A stretch of 39,315 bases of DNA from JAGNNV01 sp031392925 (lineage in GTDB: Bacteria > Acidobacteriota > Vicinamibacteria > Fen-336 > JAGNNV01), in the NCBI GenBank assembly GCA_031392925.1, contig JANMVV010000199.1, forward strand, positions 1 to 39,315, given 5' to 3'. Shown in pieces: positions 1 through 8,549 of this stretch. Both the position numbers and the translations under genes were made by a program. The notes beneath the pieces are model-generated. The model saw only the letters and a program-made list of their open reading frames with translations, was not told where the DNA came from and searched no databases. Within the stretch, counting starts at the first letter, position 1. Every line of letters begins with the position of its first letter.

Positions 1-687
1 CCCGCGCGAATCCTGGTCGTCGAAGACGATGCGACCACTCGCGAATCGCTGGCCCGGGCCTTGAGGCTCGACGGCCACCGCGTCGAGACCGCGGCGCGGG
101 GCGAGACCGCCTCCCGCCTCCTGCAGACGCCGCCCTGGGCCGCGGTCGTGCTCGATCTCGGTCTGCCCGACGGCAGCGGTCTCGATTGGTGCCGTGAATG
201 GAGGCGCCGCGGCCACACCGTTCCCATCCTCATCCTCACCGCGCGGGGCGACGTGGGCTCGAGAGTCGAGGGTCTGGACGCGGGCGCGGACGACTACCTC
301 GGAAAGCCATTCGCCCTGTCGGAACTCAAGGCTCGCGTGCGCGCGCTCCTGCGCCGCGCGGGCGATGGCGCCGACAATCGCCTTCTGGTCCATGGCGATC
401 TGCGGGTTGACTTCGCGAAGCGCCGGGCCATGGCGGGCTCCGACGAGGTGCCGATCACGCGCCGGGAGTTCGAGGTTCTCGAACGCCTGGCCGGGGCCAG
501 GGGCCGTCTGGTCGCGAAGAACGAGCTGCTCGAGGAGCTTTGGGGGGAGGCGACGCCCGAGACCGCCGCGAGTCTGGAGGTCATCATCACCCGGTTGCGC
601 CGCAAGCTGGACCGGGGCGCTGCCGAATCTGTGATTCGAACGCTCAGGGGCAGCGGCTACGCGCTCCAGGTCAGAGGCGATCGGTGA
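1..687 (+). CDS. OmpR/PhoB-family response regulator (5' partial)
   Basis: The reading frame is open from the first base of the window, starting PRILVVEDD, so the true start lies just upstream. The N-terminal receiver domain has the acidic pair (VEDD), the phospho-acceptor Asp in VVLDLGLPDGSG, the switch Thr in ILTAR, and the conserved Lys in GKPF. The C-terminal half is a winged-helix trans_reg_C domain (ITRREFEVLERLA, then SLEVIITRLRRKL and GSGYAL). It should be phosphorylated by the kinase encoded immediately downstream, which starts within its stop codon (GTGA overlap). It most likely controls the PepSY/efflux genes that follow. The family assignment is firm; the target genes are inferred from position. 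Confidence 0.95.
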   Translation, partial: PARILVVEDDATTRESLARALRLDGHRVETAARGETASRLLQTPPWAAVVLDLGLPDGSGLDWCREWRRRGHTVPILILTARGDVGSRVEGLDAGADDYLGKPFALSELKARVRALLRRAGDGADNRLLVHGDLRVDFAKRRAMAGSDEVPITRREFEVLERLAGARGRLVAKNELLEELWGEATPETAASLEVIITRLRRKLDRGAAESVIRTLRGSGYALQVRGDR

Positions 688-2018
688 GTTCGATCCAGGG
701 GCGGATGACCTCGGCGACGGTGACCGTCGCGGTATTCGCCGCCCTCTTCCTCGCGAGTGCCTCGGCTCTCTCCTCGCGCTTCGTCTTCGAGGCGCAGGAG
801 CAGCGGATCCTGCGTAACTCCGCGGTGGCTCTCGCCGACGCGGTCCGTCGCGAAGTGGTGGAAGAGCACACGCCGCTGAACGAGAGCGCTCAGGATTCGA
901 TTCTCGAGAGCGGTCTCGCCGACGACGCCATCGAGATCTGGAAGGGGGAGGCGAAGGTCGCCACGTCGCGCCCCGGCCTGTCCATCGGCCTCTCTCCGGT
1001 GGGAGTCGTGACTAGAACACCCGCCTGGCTCGCGATCACCGTGGACGTGGTGGACGACGTGAAGCTCGTGGTGGCGTCGCCTCGCGATCATGGAGAGCGA
1101 GCCTGGCGCATCTTCGGATGGTCTCTCCTGCTCGCGACCCCGATCGCGATTCTCATGGCGGTGATGATCGGGCGGCGCGCCGCGCGTACCCTCGCCGGGC
1201 CGTTGCTGGCCTTCCGCGACCGAATCGTGACGACCACGCCGATCGAGCCCCCGCCCCTCGGGAGATCCGACGACCCGCTGGAGGTGCGCGAGATCGACGT
1301 CGCCTTTCGCGCCCAGTGGCAGCGCCTCCGCGACAGCCTCGACCGCGAGCGTGATTTCGCCGCGAATGCGGCGCACGAACTCCGGACGCCTCTCACCCGG
1401 CTGCGCCTGCTCGCCGAGCGCGCTCGTGAAGGCGGCCTCGAAGGGGCGGCAGCGGCCGGACAACAGATCGAGGAGATCTCACGGATGTCGAGGCTGGTGG
1501 ACGCCCTCCTGGTCATGGCTCGCTCCGTCGAGTCGCCCATGGCCGGCACGGAGGCCGTGAATCTCGCCGACCTCCTGCGCGAGGAGACGAACACCCTTCC
1601 AATTCAAGGCGCCTTCCGACCCGAGGTCGCGGCTCCCGACGAGGCCCTGGTTCGGGGCGGGGAGGAACTGCTCCGCATCGCCGTGATCAACCTGCTCGAC
1701 AACGCCTTGAAGTTCGGACGTCCGGGCGCGCCGCCTTCCGCTCAGGTTGAGGTTCGCGAGGGACGCGTGGGTCTTCGGGTGACCACGCCCGGCTCCCGCA
1801 TCAGCGCGGCCGAGGGGGCTCGGCTCTTCGACCGCTTCTATCGAGGTCCGGAGGCCCGCGCCGAGCAGCCCGGTCATGGGCTTGGCCTGAGCCTGGCTCG
1901 GCACATCGCACGGATGCACGGCGGCGACGTCACTCTCGTTTCGACGGAGAACGAGGATGCGTGCTTTCTCCTCGCCCTGCCCGGCTGGCGTTCAGGCTCG
2001 GGCGTGCTCCCCGGTTAA
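684..2018 (+). CDS. Sensor histidine kinase (HAMP-HisKA-HATPase_c)
   Basis: This is a 444-residue membrane sensor kinase. I chose the GTG at 684, which overlaps the regulator stop as GTGA; the open frame extends further upstream but only inside the regulator gene. It has a TM segment at about residues 11-30, a short periplasmic sensor region of about 115 residues, and a second TM at about 148-170. A HAMP-like linker follows. The HisKA box has His231 in FAANAAHELRTPLTRL. The HATPase domain has the N-box (INLLDNALKFG) and a G2 box (GHGLGLSLARHIARMHGG). The small PepSY-like periplasmic protein next door is a common companion of such kinases. The signal is not evident from the sequence. The efflux genes downstream suggest a metal, antibiotic or envelope-stress cue (inference). 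Confidence 0.93.
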   Translation: MSSIQGRMTSATVTVAVFAALFLASASALSSRFVFEAQEQRILRNSAVALADAVRREVVEEHTPLNESAQDSILESGLADDAIEIWKGEAKVATSRPGLSIGLSPVGVVTRTPAWLAITVDVVDDVKLVVASPRDHGERAWRIFGWSLLLATPIAILMAVMIGRRAARTLAGPLLAFRDRIVTTTPIEPPPLGRSDDPLEVREIDVAFRAQWQRLRDSLDRERDFAANAAHELRTPLTRLRLLAERAREGGLEGAAAAGQQIEEISRMSRLVDALLVMARSVESPMAGTEAVNLADLLREETNTLPIQGAFRPEVAAPDEALVRGGEELLRIAVINLLDNALKFGRPGAPPSAQVEVREGRVGLRVTTPGSRISAAEGARLFDRFYRGPEARAEQPGHGLGLSLARHIARMHGGDVTLVSTENEDACFLLALPGWRSGSGVLPG

Positions 2019-2052
2019 GCCGTGGTTAGGGGACAGCGAGTAGGGTCCATCC

Positions 2053-2532
2053 ATGAACCATACGAAACTGACGACGCGTACCCTCGTGCTGGTCTCGGGC
2101 CTCAGCCTGGGACTCGTGTTCCCTCTGATCGCGGCGGAAAAGACGGTTGCCCTGAAGGACGCGCCTGCTGCGGTTCGGAAGACAATCGCCGATCAACTGA
2201 AGGGCGGCAAGCTCAAGAGCCTCTCGGTCGAAACGGAAGGCGGCAAGACCGAGTATGAGGCCGAGCTGACCGTCGACGGGCGCGAAAAGACCATCGCCAT
2301 GGATCCATCGGGCAAGGTGCTCGAGACGGAGGCGGTGGTGGAGTTGAAGAACCTCCCCGAAGCGGTTCGGGCCGGGCTGTTGCGCGAGGCCGGCAAGGGT
2401 TCGATCGAGAAGGTCGAGGAAGTCACGAGCGCGGGCGCCACCTCGTACGAGGCGCTGGTCAAGGAAGCCGGGAAGAAGAACCGCGAGGTCGTGGTGACGC
2501 CTGACGGTAAGCTCGTCGTTCCCAAGAAGTAG
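2053..2532 (+). CDS. Periplasmic PepSY-like domain protein
   Basis: This 159-residue protein has an N-terminal signal peptide (TLVLVSGLSLGLVFPLIAA, cleavage probably after IAA). The mature part contains two PepSY-like repeats: each runs from a helix rich in AVRK/AVRAGL to paired strands with an E-x-E-x-TVDG-like pattern. Such putative beta-lactamase-inhibitor-like PepSY proteins are secreted and often encoded beside two-component systems and efflux pumps. Their role is thought to be inhibitory or sensory but is poorly defined. It lies 34 bases after the kinase gene and 17 bases before the TolC-like gene, so it is probably part of the same transcription unit. The family is likely; the function is not established. 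Confidence 0.8.
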   Translation: MNHTKLTTRTLVLVSGLSLGLVFPLIAAEKTVALKDAPAAVRKTIADQLKGGKLKSLSVETEGGKTEYEAELTVDGREKTIAMDPSGKVLETEAVVELKNLPEAVRAGLLREAGKGSIEKVEEVTSAGATSYEALVKEAGKKNREVVVTPDGKLVVPKK

Positions 2533-2549
2533 AGAAACCGAAAGAGCGA

Positions 2550-3794
2550 ATGTTGAATAGACCGACGCACCGGCGAGTCGCGCACCGTTCCCTTCTCGCC
2601 GCGTTCGTCGTGTTCGCCCTGCCCTGGGTCTCCCGGGTTCGGGCTCAAGAACCGTCGCTGAGGTCGGTGTCGCTGGACGAGGCGCTCAAAGGGGCCGCCC
2701 TGCTGCCCGACCTGAAGGCGGCGGAAGCCGCTCTGCGCGCCGCCGAAGCGGGGGTCAAGTTGGCGGGTCGATGGCCCGACATGTCCTTCACTTTCGCGAC
2801 TCGCTCCATCACCGCGAAGGAGTCGTACTCCTTCGCAGTACCCCTGCCCTGGCCCGGCCGCGGCGCGAGGATCGATGTCGCGAAGGCCCAGGCCGCGATC
2901 GTCGGAAATGACCGCGAGGCCGTTCGGTTGATGGCCCGGCGCGCCCTGCGGCTCGCCTGGTTCAACCTCGCGGCTCGGGAGGACATGGCGAAGGCGGCCG
3001 CGGATCGGGCAGCGAGGGTGAAGGCCACCTCCGCCGCGGTCGCGGCGCTCTACGACGCGGGCCGAGTGGCGTTGCTCGAGCCTTCGCGGGCGAGAGCCGA
3101 CGCGGCGATCGCGACCGCGGATGTCGCTCAGGCCGAGCAGGAACACCGAATCGCGGAGAGCGTCCTGCGCCGCCTCCTCGGGATCGAAGTCTCGCAGCGG
3201 ATTCGAGTGGAGCGACCCCTGCCCGCCTTCGAGGGCGCGCCGGATCTTGAAGCCGCCTCGGCCGCCGCGTTCGTCCGCAGCCCGGCCGCGAAGGCGGCGG
3301 AGGCGCGGGTTCTCTCCGCGGAGGCGGCGGTGAGGCTCGCCGCCGCACTTCGATTTCCCGGCATCGTCGTGCAGGCGGGTGTCGATACCAACGATCCCAC
3401 CCAGCCCGGATCCGATAGATCCATCGGAGTGAGTCTCAGCGTGCCGATCGGCGCGGGACCCGCCCTCGAAATTGCGCGCGGCGAGCGGGACCGCGCCCTG
3501 GCCCTGCGCGATCAGGCGAGGCGCGAGATCGCGGACGCGGTGGAGCAGGCGTGGCGGACCGCGGACGCCGCGCGCGCGCGGTACGAGGCTCTCGAGAAGG
3601 AGGCGTTGCCGGCCGCGCAGCAGTCGGCTGATCTCGCCCAGGTGGCCTACCGCGAAGGCCGGTCCGATATCTTCCGGGTCCTCGATGCGGAACGGGCGCT
3701 GGCCGAGGCTCGAGCGGGACTGGCGGAGGCGTATCTTGCATGGGGCGTTGCCCACGCGGATCTCTTGAATGCAATGGGGGAGGGCTTATCGTGA
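2550..3794 (+). CDS. TolC-family outer-membrane efflux protein (CzcC/CusC-like)
   Basis: This 414-residue protein starts at ATG with a signal peptide ending near RVRAQ. The mature protein is rich in Ala and Arg, with two OEP repeats made of long alpha-helical coiled-coil stretches (about residues 45-215 and 230-410). A conserved beta-barrel strand pair lies in each half (MSFTFATRS and VVQAGVDTN). This is the outer-membrane channel of a tripartite efflux system. Its stop codon overlaps the GTG start of the adaptor gene (GTGA), so the two are translationally coupled. It forms a complete export system with the following two genes. Confidence 0.92.
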   Translation: MLNRPTHRRVAHRSLLAAFVVFALPWVSRVRAQEPSLRSVSLDEALKGAALLPDLKAAEAALRAAEAGVKLAGRWPDMSFTFATRSITAKESYSFAVPLPWPGRGARIDVAKAQAAIVGNDREAVRLMARRALRLAWFNLAAREDMAKAAADRAARVKATSAAVAALYDAGRVALLEPSRARADAAIATADVAQAEQEHRIAESVLRRLLGIEVSQRIRVERPLPAFEGAPDLEAASAAAFVRSPAAKAAEARVLSAEAAVRLAAALRFPGIVVQAGVDTNDPTQPGSDRSIGVSLSVPIGAGPALEIARGERDRALALRDQARREIADAVEQAWRTADAARARYEALEKEALPAAQQSADLAQVAYREGRSDIFRVLDAERALAEARAGLAEAYLAWGVAHADLLNAMGEGLS

Positions 3795-4963
3795 CACAGT
3801 CGCGCAGCGGCCGGAGGTTTCGCGCAGTGCTGCGCGGTCTTTTGGTGATTTCGACCGCCCTTTCGGCGGGATGCGGCAAAGCGAGCGAGGACGAGAAACC
3901 CGAGCCCACGCTGATCAAGACCGCGGTCGCTGAGGAAGGCGTCATCACGGAGTGGGTCGAACTTCAAGGAAAGGTCGCGCCGCCCTACGACCGCGACGCG
4001 ACGCTCGCCCCCCTCGTTCCCGGGCGCATCGTCTTTCTGGCCGCGCGCGTCGGTGAGATGGTTACCGAAGGCGCGGTGGTGGCCCGGGTCGAGACCGGCG
4101 CTCTCGATGATCAGTTGAAGTCGGCGGAAGCCGCGGCCCGAAAGTCGGAGGCGGAAGTCACCTTCAAGCGCGCGGTGGCGAAGCGCAGCCGGGATCTCGT
4201 CGCGAAGGGTGTCGCTTCGCGCGAAGAAGCGGAGTCCGCGGACGCCGCCGCGGTCGCGGCCGAATCCGCGCAGGCAGAGGACGCTTCCAGCCTCGCCACC
4301 GCGCGAAGGCGAAGGTCGTGGTCGGAAGTGACCGCGCCCTTCGCCGGCGTGATCGTGCGCGTCGATCGCCGCATCGGAGACTTCGTGGACGGCACGGCCG
4401 CGACCCCGGTGGTTGAGATCGCGGCGACCGACGCCTGGGAGATCGTGGCCTCGGCCACCTCCGCGTCGATCCCGCGACTGCGGTCGGGGCAGAGCGCCTC
4501 CATTTTCGGCCTGGCGACACCGGCGGAAGGGGTTACCGCCACCGTGATCGGTATCGCGCAGGCCGTGGATCCTGCAACCGGCGCGGGAGACGTCCGGCTG
4601 CGACCGCTCTCGCGACCTCCGGGCACCGCGCTCGGCTCTCCCGTGCAGGTTCGCGTGGCCGTGCAGGCGCACCCGAAGGCCATTCTCGTCCCCAAAGCCG
4701 CGCTGCGCATGGCCAACGACGGCACCGCCGAGGTCGTGGTGGTGGAGGCAGGGATAGCACGCGTTCGCAAGGTCGAAACCGGCCTCACCGAATTGGATCG
4801 CGTGGAGCTGATCTCCGGGGTGGCCGCAGGTGCGCACGTCGTGATTGAGGACCCGGTCGGGATCGCGGACGGCGCCGTGCTGAAGGAAGAGTCCGAGGCC
4901 GAGGCGAAGGAACCGAAGGGCAAGGAACCCGCGCCCAAAGAATCGCCGGGCGCCGTCAAATGA
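3791..4963 (+). CDS. RND efflux periplasmic adaptor (HlyD/MFP family lipoprotein)
   Basis: This 390-residue membrane-fusion protein starts at the GTG that overlaps the TolC stop; the longer open frame upstream lies inside that gene. A lipobox (LSAGC) near residue 30 predicts a lipid-anchored periplasmic protein. It shows the usual order: a lipoyl half-motif (VPGRIVFLAARVGEMVTEG), an alpha-helical hairpin rich in Ala and Glu, the second lipoyl half (VTAPFAGVIVRVDRRIGDFV), a beta-barrel, and a membrane-proximal domain ending in a Lys/Glu-rich tail. It bridges the RND pump and the TolC channel. The stop overlaps the pump start as ATGA. Confidence 0.93.
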   Translation: MTQSRSGRRFRAVLRGLLVISTALSAGCGKASEDEKPEPTLIKTAVAEEGVITEWVELQGKVAPPYDRDATLAPLVPGRIVFLAARVGEMVTEGAVVARVETGALDDQLKSAEAAARKSEAEVTFKRAVAKRSRDLVAKGVASREEAESADAAAVAAESAQAEDASSLATARRRRSWSEVTAPFAGVIVRVDRRIGDFVDGTAATPVVEIAATDAWEIVASATSASIPRLRSGQSASIFGLATPAEGVTATVIGIAQAVDPATGAGDVRLRPLSRPPGTALGSPVQVRVAVQAHPKAILVPKAALRMANDGTAEVVVVEAGIARVRKVETGLTELDRVELISGVAAGAHVVIEDPVGIADGAVLKEESEAEAKEPKGKEPAPKESPGAVK

Positions 4964-7900
4964 CCGAGCCGTCGGGACTCTTCCGGATTCTTCGGCAGCA
5001 GCGCGCGTTGATCCTCACCCTCAGCGTCGGCGCGGTGTTCGCCGGGCTGCTGTCTCTGTCGCGGCTGGGCTCGGGGATCTATCCCGAAGTCGACTTCCCC
5101 CGCATCGTCGTGGTGGCGCGCTCGGGCGACATGCCTCCCGACCTCATGGAGGCCTCGGTGGTGCGGCCGCTCGAAGAAGCGCTCGCCACCGTGTTCGGCG
5201 TGCGCCGGCTGCGCACTCGCATCATTCGCGGATCGGCTGAGATCGCGCTTCAGTTCGAAGAAGGCGCGGACATGTGGCGCGCGCTTCAGTTCACCGACGC
5301 GGCCATTGCCCAGACCCGCGGCTCCCTTCCCGCGAATACGGAGATCGAGTCGCAGAAGGTCACGCCCGCGGATTTTCCGATCCTCTCCTACAACCTGGTC
5401 GGGGGCACCTCGCTCGGTCGACGGGAGGCCGCGGACTTTCTGATTCGGCCCGCACTCTCGCGTGCGCCCGGCGTCGGGCGGGTGGAAGTGGTCGGAGGCG
5501 ACCCGCGCGAGATCGAGATCATTCTCGACCCCTTAAGGCTCGCGGCCGCGCACCTGCGCCCGAGCGAAGCGGCCCAGCGCGTGGGCGAGGCGCTGGTCAG
5601 GCGCGCGGTGGGTCGCTTCGACGACCATCGACAGCTCGTCGCGGTCACCGCGGAGAACACCTTCACCTCCATCGAGGGCCTCGCCGCCCTGCCGATCTCC
5701 CTGGCCGCGAACGGCCCGTTGTCCCTCCGCAGCGTCGCCGAAGTGGTCGAGGGTCATCCCGATCGGACCCGCGCGGTGCATGGCCCTGACGGCGACGCGG
5801 TGCAGGTGAGCATCTCCAGGCTCCCCGAGGCCTCGGCGCCCGACGTGGTCCGCGAGGTGGCGAAAATCGCGCGGGACCTGCGTCTGCCCGAAGGCATTCG
5901 CATGGTGGAGGTCTACAACCAGGGCCTTCTCATTCAGGACTCGGTGGTGGGCGTGCGAGACGCCATCCTCATCGGCATCGCTCTCACCGTGGGCGTGCTC
6001 GCGTTCTTCCTTCGCAACGCGCGCGCGGGCCTTCTCGCCGCGCTTTCCGTGCCGTTCGCGCTTATCGGGACCTTTCCGGTGATGGCGATCGCGGGACAGA
6101 CCCTCAACCTGATGTCGCTCGGCGGCATGGCGGTCGCCATCGGCCTCGTGATCGACGATGCGATCGTGGTGATCGAGGCGATCTCATTGCGTATCGAAGC
6201 GGGGCTTTCTCCCACCGAGGCGGTCGATGCGGGCCTCGCCGAGATCATGGCCCCCGTCATCGGCACCACCCTTACCACCGTGGTGGTGTTCGTCCCCCTC
6301 GCCTTCATTTCGGGCCTGGTGGGGAAGTTCTTCGCCGCCCTCGCGGTGACCCTGGCCGGCGCGGTTCTCCTCTCCCTCGCCTTCGCCATCCTCATCCTGC
6401 CCGTTCTCGCGGAACAGTTCATGAAGGCGCGACGGGCCGGCATCAAGAAGAAGCGGGACACCTTCGGCGCTCGGTACGCGCGCCTCGTCGGCCGCTCCAT
6501 CAAGCATCCGCTGCTCGCGATGGCGGTCGTGATCTTGGGCCTCGGCGTCGGTGTTGTCGCCTACGAGGGCCTCGCCACCGGCTTCATGCCCGAGATGGAC
6601 GAGGGAGCCTTCGTCATCGACTACTTTCTCCCCTCCGGGAGTTCGCTTCAGGCGACGGAAACCGCCGCCCTCCAGATCGAAGAAGCCCTCAGGAACACCC
6701 CCGATGTCTTGAACTGGACGCGGCGGACCGGCGCGGAGCTCGGCCCGCTCACCGCCACCCAGATGAGCCGCGGCGATATTGCGGTTCTGCTGAAACCGCG
6801 GAAGGAACGCCGGGGGGTCGAGGAAGTGATCGACGAACTTCGGGGGAAGGTGGAGTCGCAGGTGCCATCGGCGCGCATCGAATTCGTTCAGCTCCTCGAG
6901 GATGTCCTGAACGATCTGTCGGGCAGCGCGCGGCCGGTCGAGATCCGCATCCTCGGTCCCGACCATACCGCGCTCGTTCCCATCGCCCTCGAAGTGGAGA
7001 AGCGCCTGGTCGGCACGCCGCACATGGTCGACTATTACCGTGGCTTCGAAGACGATGCTCCGATGCTTCAGTACGCCGTGGATGCCGATGCGGCGGCCCG
7101 GGCGGGACTCACGCCCACGAACGTGGCTGACGAGCTTGGCACGGCGCTGCAGGGTAAGGAAGTGGGCGATGTGCCGAGGTTCGATCGGCTGGTCCCGGTG
7201 CGCGTGCGGTTCCCTGATTCCTGGCGGTTCGAACCAGGCCGGCTCGCCGATCTGCCCATCGCGGTGGGTCCGGCCTCCGTTCCCATCTCTCATCTCGCGA
7301 CGCCGAGCCGGATGTTGAAGCCGAGTGTGCTGTTGAGAGAGAACCTCGTGCCCGTGGCTCTCGCCACCACCGACCTCGAGGGCAGCGACATCGGCGGCCT
7401 GGCCAGCGCCGTTCGGAAGCGCCTCGCCGGGCTGAGGATGCCTCCCGGCTATCGCATCGATCTTGGCGGACAAGCCGAGAGCCAGAACGCGGCGTTCACT
7501 CAACTGCTGAGCGTCCTCGCCCTGGGGGTGATGGCGGTCTTCGCGCTGCTGGTCGGCCAGTTCCGTTCCAGCCGAGCCGCCGTCCTGGTCCTCCTCACCG
7601 TGCCGCCCGCCCTCGCCGGTGGTGTCATCTTCCTGCGTGCGAGCGGCGTTCCCCTCAATGTCTCTTCGCTGATGGGCCTGGTGCTTCTGGTTGGCCTCGT
7701 GGTGAAGAACGGAATCCTGCTGGTCGAGAACGCGATCGCGCGTATCGACGACGGTCAGCCGTTGCGTGTCGCCATTCGTCACGCCGGTCGCAGGCGACTC
7801 CGGCCTATTCTCATGACCACCCTGTGCACGATCTTCGGCTTGCTGCCCCTCGCGTTCGCACTGGGCTCGGGGTCGGAACTGCAGCGTCCGCTCGCGGTTG

Positions 7901-7989
7901 CGGTGATCGGCGGGCTCCTTTTCTCCACCGCCGCGACTCTCCTCCTTCTCCCCGCCCTCGCGCCCTCCTTCCTGGCCCGCCGCCCTTAG
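4960..7989 (+). CDS. RND-family efflux transporter permease
   Basis: This 1009-residue inner-membrane proton antiporter of the AcrB/MdtB/CzcA superfamily has the two-fold repeated RND architecture. Each half has a TM helix, a large periplasmic domain and then a block of TM helices. The TM4 proton-relay motif is GLVIDDAIVVIE, carrying the Asp-Asp pair typical of the hydrophobic/amphiphilic exporters, not the single-Asp motif of classic heavy-metal pumps. The second half has VGLVVKNGILLVE at the matching place. The segment FMPEMDEGAF starts the second periplasmic region. It is coupled to the adaptor by ATGA. The substrate cannot be read from the sequence; an organic or lipid-like substrate is at least as likely as a metal. 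Confidence 0.94.
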   Translation: MTEPSGLFRILRQQRALILTLSVGAVFAGLLSLSRLGSGIYPEVDFPRIVVVARSGDMPPDLMEASVVRPLEEALATVFGVRRLRTRIIRGSAEIALQFEEGADMWRALQFTDAAIAQTRGSLPANTEIESQKVTPADFPILSYNLVGGTSLGRREAADFLIRPALSRAPGVGRVEVVGGDPREIEIILDPLRLAAAHLRPSEAAQRVGEALVRRAVGRFDDHRQLVAVTAENTFTSIEGLAALPISLAANGPLSLRSVAEVVEGHPDRTRAVHGPDGDAVQVSISRLPEASAPDVVREVAKIARDLRLPEGIRMVEVYNQGLLIQDSVVGVRDAILIGIALTVGVLAFFLRNARAGLLAALSVPFALIGTFPVMAIAGQTLNLMSLGGMAVAIGLVIDDAIVVIEAISLRIEAGLSPTEAVDAGLAEIMAPVIGTTLTTVVVFVPLAFISGLVGKFFAALAVTLAGAVLLSLAFAILILPVLAEQFMKARRAGIKKKRDTFGARYARLVGRSIKHPLLAMAVVILGLGVGVVAYEGLATGFMPEMDEGAFVIDYFLPSGSSLQATETAALQIEEALRNTPDVLNWTRRTGAELGPLTATQMSRGDIAVLLKPRKERRGVEEVIDELRGKVESQVPSARIEFVQLLEDVLNDLSGSARPVEIRILGPDHTALVPIALEVEKRLVGTPHMVDYYRGFEDDAPMLQYAVDADAAARAGLTPTNVADELGTALQGKEVGDVPRFDRLVPVRVRFPDSWRFEPGRLADLPIAVGPASVPISHLATPSRMLKPSVLLRENLVPVALATTDLEGSDIGGLASAVRKRLAGLRMPPGYRIDLGGQAESQNAAFTQLLSVLALGVMAVFALLVGQFRSSRAAVLVLLTVPPALAGGVIFLRASGVPLNVSSLMGLVLLVGLVVKNGILLVENAIARIDDGQPLRVAIRHAGRRRLRPILMTTLCTIFGLLPLAFALGSGSELQRPLAVAVIGGLLFSTAATLLLLPALAPSFLARRP

Positions 7990-8003
7990 TCCGGCCATGC
8001 CGT

Positions 8004-8033
8004 TTGACACTCCGCCCTGACTCCTGCGATCCT
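8004..8033 (+). promoter_or_regulatory. Putative sigma70-type promoter for the Cys-rich protein gene
   Basis: A perfect TTGACA box lies at 8004-8009. After an 18-base spacer comes a weak -10 candidate, GATCCT (8028-8033), matching three of the key TATAAT positions. The site sits in the 111-base gap after the RND gene. It would let the Cys-rich protein be made independently of the efflux operon. The -35 is clear; the -10 is weak. Confidence 0.4.
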
Positions 8034-8100
8034 CTTTGTCTGCGCCCGCGGAGGGCGGAAACGGAAACCAAGTTCAGAGTACTAACGCAGGAGAAATGAA

Positions 8101-8526
8101 ATGAACCGACGTGATTTCAACAAGGTGCTCGGCGCGGTGGGCGTGAGCCTCGTGGCCGGCGCTCGTGCCATGGCCCAGGAAAAGAAGGCGGACGCCAAGG
8201 CCGCGCCGAAGGCGGCCGATGCCAAGAAGGCCGATGACAAGGCCCCCAAACATGTTTGCAAGGGCATGAATGAGTGCAAGGGCCAGGGCGGCTGCAGCAC
8301 CGGCGAAGGCGGAGCGGCGGGTAAGAACTCGTGCAAGGGGAAGGGTGGCTGCGCCACCACTCCGCATCACGATTGCCGCGGCAAGAACGACTGCAAGGGG
8401 CAAGGCGGCTGCGGCACCAAGGCCTCGGGATGTCAGGGCAAGAACGAGTGCAAGGGCAAGGGCGGTTGCGCGATCCCGATCAAGGAGACGATGAAGAAGA
8501 AGACGGAGCCGGGAAAGAAGTCGTAG
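8101..8526 (+). CDS. Secreted Cys-rich repeat protein, resembling 6/12-Cys bufferin-type metallophores
   Basis: This 141-residue protein has a good Shine-Dalgarno (AGGAGA at 8089-8094). The leader has a Tat-like twin-arginine start (NRRDFNK) and ends near ARAMAQ. A Lys/Ala-rich linker (about residues 27-50) is followed by four repeats of the form C-x-G-x-N-x-C-K-G-x-G-G-C. Eleven cysteines are present: 53/59/65, 78/84, 92/98/104 and 111/117/123. The second repeat has Ala72 where its first Cys should be. The spacing resembles the small secreted 6- or 12-Cys family that includes BufA2-type bufferins, in which Cys residues are modified by a DUF692 (MNIO) enzyme to bind copper. No DUF692 partner is encoded in this window, so modification is unproven. 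Metal binding or thiol buffering is the most likely role. Confidence 0.8.
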   Translation: MNRRDFNKVLGAVGVSLVAGARAMAQEKKADAKAAPKAADAKKADDKAPKHVCKGMNECKGQGGCSTGEGGAAGKNSCKGKGGCATTPHHDCRGKNDCKGQGGCGTKASGCQGKNECKGKGGCAIPIKETMKKKTEPGKKS

Positions 8527-8549
8527 CTCCTCCTCCCTCTCTGGCGGTC

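Noticed and set aside
2193..3755. 520-codon minus-strand open frame opposite the PepSY and TolC-like genes
   Set aside because: Arg/Gly/Pro-rich shadow of GC-rich codons; the plus-strand frames carry a signal peptide, PepSY repeats and OEP architecture.
6184..8010. 608-codon minus-strand open frame opposite the RND gene
   Set aside because: Composition typical of antisense GC skew (Glu/Arg/Gln-rich, no domains); the RND frame is unmistakable.
8101..8526. Reading the repeats of the Cys-rich gene as a CRISPR or DNA-level repeat array
   Set aside because: The repeats are imperfect at the DNA level, in frame, and explained by the protein motif.
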